Assembly (NCBI RefSeq): GCF_023156385.1
Contig: NZ_JAKZAK010000024.1
Coordinates: 24,354 to 88,353 of the forward strand
Length of the DNA stretch: 64,000 bases
Origin: Marinobacter xestospongiae
Lineage (GTDB): Bacteria > Pseudomonadota > Gammaproteobacteria > Pseudomonadales > Oleiphilaceae
Direction of reading: 5' to 3'
The position numbers were made by a program, and so were the translations under genes. Shown piece after piece: positions 59,474 through 64,000 of this stretch. The notes beneath the pieces were generated by a model that had not been told where the DNA came from, did not search any database, and saw only the letters and a program-made list of their open reading frames with translations. Position 1 is the first letter of the stretch. The number at the start of each line of letters is the position of its first letter.

Positions 59474-60841
59474 TCAGGAAGCGTCTGGCCGGACGAAGTC
59501 ATACTCCGTCAGGCGATCTTCCTCAAACTGGGCGCGATCAACCTTGAGATAGGCCGTATCCGTCCCTTCCAGGATCACCACATCCTGAACACCGGGGAGA
59601 GTCCTCAATGCCTTGTCCACCGCGTCCAGTCGGTCCCGGGCCGTTTCCCGCAACTTTAACACGAAACTGGTGGTATAGCTTGGCGCCGGCATGGACAGCG
59701 CCAGCAGCAGCCAGACCGCCAATACCGCCACCATCGGCCAGATCACACCGTCGATGCCCCCCCGGGATAGTAGCAGGCCTCCGACCGCACCGCCCACGAA
59801 TGCCCCCAGGAACTGGGCCGTGGAATACACCCCCATCGCGGTGCCCTTGCTCGCCGCCGGCGATTCCTTGCTGATCAGCGACGGCAGGCTGGCCTCCAGC
59901 AGATTGAAGGCCATAAAGAACAGGAACAGCACCCCCCACGCCAGTGCCAGCCCCTCACCGGCGATCGCCAGGCCGGCGGTGGCCAGCGTCAGCAGCAGGA
60001 TCGCCCCGGCCAGAACCGGTTTCATCTTGCGCTTCTTTTCGCCAATGATAATGAACGGCACCATGGCAAAGAACGACGTCACCATCACTGTCAGGTAGAA
60101 CCACCAATGTGAGGTTGTCGGCAGTCCGAGCCGATCCCGCAACAGCACCGGCACCACCAGGAAAATCGCGGTCAGCACCAGGTGCAGGGCGAAGATGCCA
60201 AAATCCAGCCGCAACAGGCGACCATCGGTCAGCACCTGGGACAGCATTGCCCGGGCCGGACGGGATTCCACGTCCTGTTGCTGCTGATGGGGATTGGGTA
60301 CTACTTTATTGACAATCACCAACGCCAGGATCGCCAAGGCCGCTGTCAGGTAGAACAGCCCCGACAGACCAAACGCCGACCCCAGCAGGGGGCCCAGCAC
60401 CAGCGACACCGAAAACGACAGCCCGATGGAGACCCCCACCGTGGCCATGGCCTTGGTGCGCTGTTCTTCCCGGGTGAGATCGCTGAGCAGCGCCATCAAC
60501 ACACTGGCAATGGCGCCAGCGCCCTGCAGAACCCGACCGGCAATCACACCGTATATGGACTCAGACGCACCGGCGATGATACTGCCGCCGGCAAACAGCA
60601 CCAGCCCGATGTAAATCATGCGCTTGCGGCCAACCCGGTCAGACAACAGCCCGAACGGCACCTGCAACAGCGCCTGGCTGAGGCCGTAGGCACCAATGGC
60701 CAGACCCAGCAGGACCGGGGTGGCAGCGTCCAGATCGCTGCCCAGCAGCACAAACACCGGCAGCACCATGAACAGGCCCAGCATGCGCATGGCGTACACC
60801 GAAGCCAACGCGGTTACGGATCGCTTTTCCAGGGCATTCAT
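59474..60841 (-). CDS. MFS transporter
   Basis: 455 aa with 12 membrane segments. FGLLSDRVGRKRMIYIG is the cytoplasmic MFS motif A between TM2 and TM3, GRVLQGAGAIASVLMALLSDL belongs to the TM4-5 region, and the last ~65 residues form a soluble cytoplasmic tail (KLRETARDRLDAVDKALRTL) with a small ferredoxin-like character. Drug/H+ antiporter type by motifs. It is conserved next to uvrA and ssb in related genera. Start ATG 60839-60841 (MNALEKRSV). Substrate unknown. Confidence 0.9.
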   Translation of the reverse strand: MNALEKRSVTALASVYAMRMLGLFMVLPVFVLLGSDLDAATPVLLGLAIGAYGLSQALLQVPFGLLSDRVGRKRMIYIGLVLFAGGSIIAGASESIYGVIAGRVLQGAGAIASVLMALLSDLTREEQRTKAMATVGVSIGLSFSVSLVLGPLLGSAFGLSGLFYLTAALAILALVIVNKVVPNPHQQQQDVESRPARAMLSQVLTDGRLLRLDFGIFALHLVLTAIFLVVPVLLRDRLGLPTTSHWWFYLTVMVTSFFAMVPFIIIGEKKRKMKPVLAGAILLLTLATAGLAIAGEGLALAWGVLFLFFMAFNLLEASLPSLISKESPAASKGTAMGVYSTAQFLGAFVGGAVGGLLLSRGGIDGVIWPMVAVLAVWLLLALSMPAPSYTTSFVLKLRETARDRLDAVDKALRTLPGVQDVVILEGTDTAYLKVDRAQFEEDRLTEYDFVRPDAS

Positions 60842-60979
60842 ACAGCAGGGATTCCTCGGTTCCAGTGTCGGACGGGGCCGGAACCGGCATCGGGCCTGCT
60901 CCGCTCCGGCTCGCCGGAAAGCGCGCATTGTAGCAGAACGGTCTGCCACGGGCATTGCGCCCGAGCCGGCGGATCACGG

Positions 60980-60985
60980 TATACT
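60980..60985 (+). promoter_or_regulatory. Candidate -10 box of uvrA
   Basis: ACGGTATACTTTCGC contains TATACT 27 bp before the uvrA ATG. A TTGCGC at 60955-60960 could be -35 but the spacing is 19 bp. No LexA box (CTGT-N8-ACAG) is seen here. Confidence 0.4.
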
Positions 60986-61012
60986 TTCGCTTTTATTTTG
61001 CCAGGGGGTGTT

Positions 61013-63865
61013 ATGGATCATATCCAAGTTAAAGGGGCCCGAACCCACAACCTGAAGAACATCGACCTGGAGATGCCACGGGACAAACTGATCGTCATTA
61101 CCGGTCTGTCCGGTTCCGGCAAATCCTCCCTGGCGTTCGACACCCTCTATGCCGAGGGCCAGCGGCGTTATGTGGAATCGCTGTCCACCTACGCCCGCCA
61201 GTTCCTGTCGATGATGGAAAAGCCCGACGTCGACCACATCGAGGGGCTGTCACCGGCCATTTCTATCGAGCAGAAGTCCACCTCCCACAACCCGCGCTCC
61301 ACCGTGGGCACCATCACCGAGATCTACGATTACCTGCGGCTACTGTTTGCCCGCGCCGGTGAGCCCCGCTGCCCGGACCACGACCTGCCACTGGAAGCCC
61401 AAACCGTCAGCCAGATGGTGGACCAGGTAATGGCCTTCCCCGAAGGCAGCAAACTGATGATCCTGGCGCCGGTGATCCGCGACCGCAAAGGCGAGCACCT
61501 GCAAGTGATCGAAACCATGAAGAGTCAGGGTTTCATTCGCCTGCGGCTCGATGGCGCCGTCTATGACATCGACGAGGTACCGGTGCTGGACAAAAAGCGC
61601 AAGCACCGCATCGATGTGGTGGTGGATCGCTTCAAGGTCAAGGCGGGTCTGGAACAGCGTCTGGCGGAAAGCTTCGAGACCGCGCTGGAGCTAGCCGACG
61701 GCATTGCCTTGGTGGCCCCGATGGACGCAGACGCGGCCGACAACCACGAAGAACACACCTTCTCAGCCCGCTACGCCTGTACCCAGTGCGGTTACGCCCT
61801 CAGCGAGCTGGAGCCACGGATCTTCTCCTTCAACAACCCGGCCGGCGCCTGCCCCACCTGTGATGGCCTTGGGGTCAAGCAGTTCTTTGACCCGGAAAAG
61901 ATCATCCAGCATCCGGAAGCCACCCTCGCCGAAGGCGCCATCAAGGGCTGGGACCGACGGGCGGTGTATTACTTCCAGTTGCTCAGCAGCGTCGCCGACC
62001 ACTACGACGTCGACATGGACACGCCGTTCGTCGATCTGCCGGATGACTTCAAGAAGGTGGTGTTGAACGGTTCTGGTAAGGAAGAAATCAGCTTCCGCTA
62101 CGTCAATTCCCGCGGCCACGTGATGGAAAAGTCCCATCCCTTCGAAGGCATCTTGCCCAACCTGGAGCGACGCTACCGGGAGACCGATTCCCAGAGCATG
62201 CGCGAGGAGCTGGCCCGCAACCTCAGCCAGCAACCCTGCAAGGACTGCCACGGCACCCGCCTGCGCCGCAGCGCGCGTCACGTCTTCCTCGAAGAACGCA
62301 ATCTGCCGGCCATTACCCAGCTGCCGGTGGGAGAGGCGCACGACTATTTTGAACAACTGGCACTGCCTGGCCGCAAGGGCGAGATCGCCGAAAAGATCCT
62401 CAAGGAAGTGCGGGAACGGCTGAAGTTCCTGGTCAACGTGGGTTTGGAGTACCTCACCCTGGAACGCAGCGCCGACACCCTGTCTGGCGGTGAAGCCCAG
62501 CGTATCCGCCTGGCCAGCCAGATCGGCGCCGGCCTGGTGGGAGTCATGTACATTCTGGATGAGCCCTCCATCGGCCTGCACCAGCGCGACAACGATCGCC
62601 TGCTGGCAACCCTCACCCACCTGCGGGATCTGGGCAACACCGTCATCGTGGTGGAACACGATGAAGACGCCATCCGCGCCGCCGACCATGTCATCGACAT
62701 CGGACCAGGCGCCGGCGTCCATGGTGGCCAGGTGATCGCCCAGGGCACCCCGGAGCAGATCATTGCCTCGGAAGCGTCACTGACCGGCCAGTACCTCCGT
62801 GGCAGCCGCGAGATTGCGATACCGCAGCAACGTCAGAGTGGCAACGGCAAGCAGCTGACGCTGTCCGGAGCCCGTGGCAACAACCTGAAAGATGTCACCC
62901 TCAGCATCCCACTGGGGGTGATGACCTGCGTGACCGGGGTGTCCGGGTCCGGCAAGTCCACCCTGATCAACGGCACCCTCTACCCGGTGGCCGCGGCCAA
63001 ACTCAACAAGGCCACCAGCCTGAACCACGCCCCCTACGGCAAGCTCACAGGGCTCGACCAGCTCGATAAAGTCATCGACATCGACCAGAGCCCCATCGGG
63101 CGCACTCCACGCTCCAACCCGGCCACCTACACCGGGCTGTTTACCCCGATCCGGGAGCTGTTCGCCGGCACCCAGGAAGCCCGCTCCCGGGGCTACAAGC
63201 CTGGCCGCTTCAGCTTCAACGTCAAGGGCGGCCGCTGCGAAGCCTGCCAGGGCGATGGGGTGATCAAGGTGGAGATGCACTTCCTGCCGGACGTCTACGT
63301 GCCCTGCGACATCTGCAAGGGCAAGCGTTACAACCGCGAGACGCTGGAGGTGCGCTACAAAGGCAAGAACATCCACGAAGTACTGGAAATGACGGTAGAG
63401 GAAGGCCGCGAGTTCTTCGACGCAGTGCCGTTCCTGGCCCGCAAGCTACAAACCCTGATTGACGTGGGCCTGTCCTACATTCGCCTGGGCCAGAGCGCGG
63501 TCACCCTGTCCGGCGGTGAGGCCCAGCGGGTCAAACTGGCGAAGGAACTGTCCAAACGGGACACCGGCAAGACCCTGTACATCCTCGACGAGCCGACCAC
63601 CGGCCTGCATTTCTACGACATCCAGCAGTTGCTGAATGTCCTGCAGCGCCTGCGCGACCACGGCAACACCATCGTGGTGATCGAGCACAACCTGGATGTC
63701 ATCAAAACCGCCGACTGGATCATCGACCTGGGTCCGGAAGGCGGCTCCGGCGGCGGCCAGATCATCGCCGAAGGCACACCGGAAACCGTGGCTCAAAGCC
63801 CGGTTTCCCACACCGGCCGCTACCTCAAGCCGATGCTCACCAAAGCCGAGCCCGAGATCGCCTGA
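61013..63865 (+). CDS. uvrA: UvrA, excinuclease ABC subunit A
   Basis: 950-aa damage sensor of nucleotide excision repair. Two ABC ATPase domains: Walker A GLSGSGKSS (about 31-39) and GVSGSGKST (about 640), signatures LSGGEAQRIRLA and LSGGEAQRVKLA, Walker B YILDEPSIGLH and YILDEPTTGLH. Two zinc modules with CTQCGY/CPTCDG and CEACQGDG/CDICKGK. ATG 61013 follows CAGGGGGTG. The longer open frame to 60182 lies antisense to the MFS gene and is rejected. Divergent from MFS-ssb. Confidence 0.99.
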   Translation: MDHIQVKGARTHNLKNIDLEMPRDKLIVITGLSGSGKSSLAFDTLYAEGQRRYVESLSTYARQFLSMMEKPDVDHIEGLSPAISIEQKSTSHNPRSTVGTITEIYDYLRLLFARAGEPRCPDHDLPLEAQTVSQMVDQVMAFPEGSKLMILAPVIRDRKGEHLQVIETMKSQGFIRLRLDGAVYDIDEVPVLDKKRKHRIDVVVDRFKVKAGLEQRLAESFETALELADGIALVAPMDADAADNHEEHTFSARYACTQCGYALSELEPRIFSFNNPAGACPTCDGLGVKQFFDPEKIIQHPEATLAEGAIKGWDRRAVYYFQLLSSVADHYDVDMDTPFVDLPDDFKKVVLNGSGKEEISFRYVNSRGHVMEKSHPFEGILPNLERRYRETDSQSMREELARNLSQQPCKDCHGTRLRRSARHVFLEERNLPAITQLPVGEAHDYFEQLALPGRKGEIAEKILKEVRERLKFLVNVGLEYLTLERSADTLSGGEAQRIRLASQIGAGLVGVMYILDEPSIGLHQRDNDRLLATLTHLRDLGNTVIVVEHDEDAIRAADHVIDIGPGAGVHGGQVIAQGTPEQIIASEASLTGQYLRGSREIAIPQQRQSGNGKQLTLSGARGNNLKDVTLSIPLGVMTCVTGVSGSGKSTLINGTLYPVAAAKLNKATSLNHAPYGKLTGLDQLDKVIDIDQSPIGRTPRSNPATYTGLFTPIRELFAGTQEARSRGYKPGRFSFNVKGGRCEACQGDGVIKVEMHFLPDVYVPCDICKGKRYNRETLEVRYKGKNIHEVLEMTVEEGREFFDAVPFLARKLQTLIDVGLSYIRLGQSAVTLSGGEAQRVKLAKELSKRDTGKTLYILDEPTTGLHFYDIQQLLNVLQRLRDHGNTIVVIEHNLDVIKTADWIIDLGPEGGSGGGQIIAEGTPETVAQSPVSHTGRYLKPMLTKAEPEIA

Positions 63866-63898
63866 CCCGCAAGGACAGTCGGCTCAGGCCCTAAAAAA

Positions 63899-63923
63899 GG
63901 GGACGGAACTCAGTTCCGTCCCC
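63899..63923 (-). terminator. Perfect 12-bp hairpin with T6 on the minus strand, after uvrA
   Basis: GGGGACGGAACT and AGTTCCGTCCCC with a 1-bp centre; on the minus strand TTTTTT follows. It would end a minus-strand transcript coming from outside the window, or be a REP-like element. Confidence 0.6.
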
Positions 63924-63935
63924 TCAGACTGCTGA

Positions 63936-63966
63936 CAAACCCCGGTTTTCCGGGGTTTGTTGCATT
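63936..63966 (+). terminator. Probable uvrA terminator
   Basis: CAAACCCCGG-TTTT-CCGGGGTTTG with TTGCATTT after it, about 70 bp past the uvrA stop. Confidence 0.75.
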
Positions 63967-64000
63967 TGGTCGTTCTGTTTTCAGCCGACGGTCGCTTGAG

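Noticed and set aside
60182..61012. N-terminal extension of UvrA by 277 codons
   Set aside because: It runs antisense through the MFS gene; UvrA homologues start at MDHIQVKGART-like sequence with a good ribosome site at 61001-61008.

Overview
The window is core chromosome of a GC-rich (about 60%), probably marine gammaproteobacterium. Gene content and order (rppH-ptsP, typA-glnA-DUF4124-ntrBC, uvrA/MFS/ssb, an abundant small porin) fit Marinobacter or a close relative. That placement is inferred from gene content and protein character, not from a database search. I see no insertion sequence, prophage, CRISPR array, rRNA or convincing tRNA.

Layout. 1-12.7 kb is housekeeping: ptsP (cut by the window edge), rppH, a HAD phosphatase, an imelysin-like lipoprotein, rlmI, an HDOD protein, gcvH, a yqiA-cpdA pair, DUF1249-nudF, thiC behind a clear TPP riboswitch, and tolC. 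12.8-31.5 kb is a lipopolysaccharide core/lipid A region: waaA, two LpxL/HtrB-type acyltransferases, an ELM1-family protein, eight glycosyltransferases (GT2, GT4, GT9, GT25 types), three kinase-fold proteins (YrbL-like, WaaP-like, KdkA), a sulfotransferase, an SGNH protein with a cysteine in the nucleophile position, a WaaL/Wzy-type ligase and a small DUF6165 protein. 31.6-43.8 kb holds glnE, a two-TM potassium channel, a CYTH protein, a porin, dtd, a prolyl aminopeptidase, typA and glnA. 44-47.4 kb holds a DUF4124 protein and ntrBC. 47.4-58.6 kb is one nine-gene iron operon on the minus strand, and 58.8-63.9 kb is ssb, an MFS transporter and uvrA.

How the genes work together. Nitrogen control is nearly complete here. 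glnA has a sigma-54 promoter with two upstream NtrC-type boxes 31 bp apart, ntrBC has its own perfect NtrC-type palindrome upstream, GlnE adenylylates GlnA, and PtsP feeds the nitrogen PTS. The iron operon reads fecI-fecR-receptor-two fused ABC half-transporters-two permeases-ATPase-binding protein behind a Fur-like site. It combines a YbtPQ/IrtAB-type pair with a FatBCDE/CeuE-type importer and has no siderophore synthesis gene, which suggests uptake of siderophores made by others. The LPS region should make a short, strongly phosphorylated and possibly sulfated core.

The most interesting items are the sulfotransferase and Cys-SGNH protein inside the LPS cluster, the double inner-membrane route of the iron operon with conserved CeuE-type His and Tyr ligands, the nitrogen-control sites, and several perfect or near-perfect inverted repeats, including one that forms both stop codons of a convergent gene pair. 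I did not find a clearly unprecedented system.
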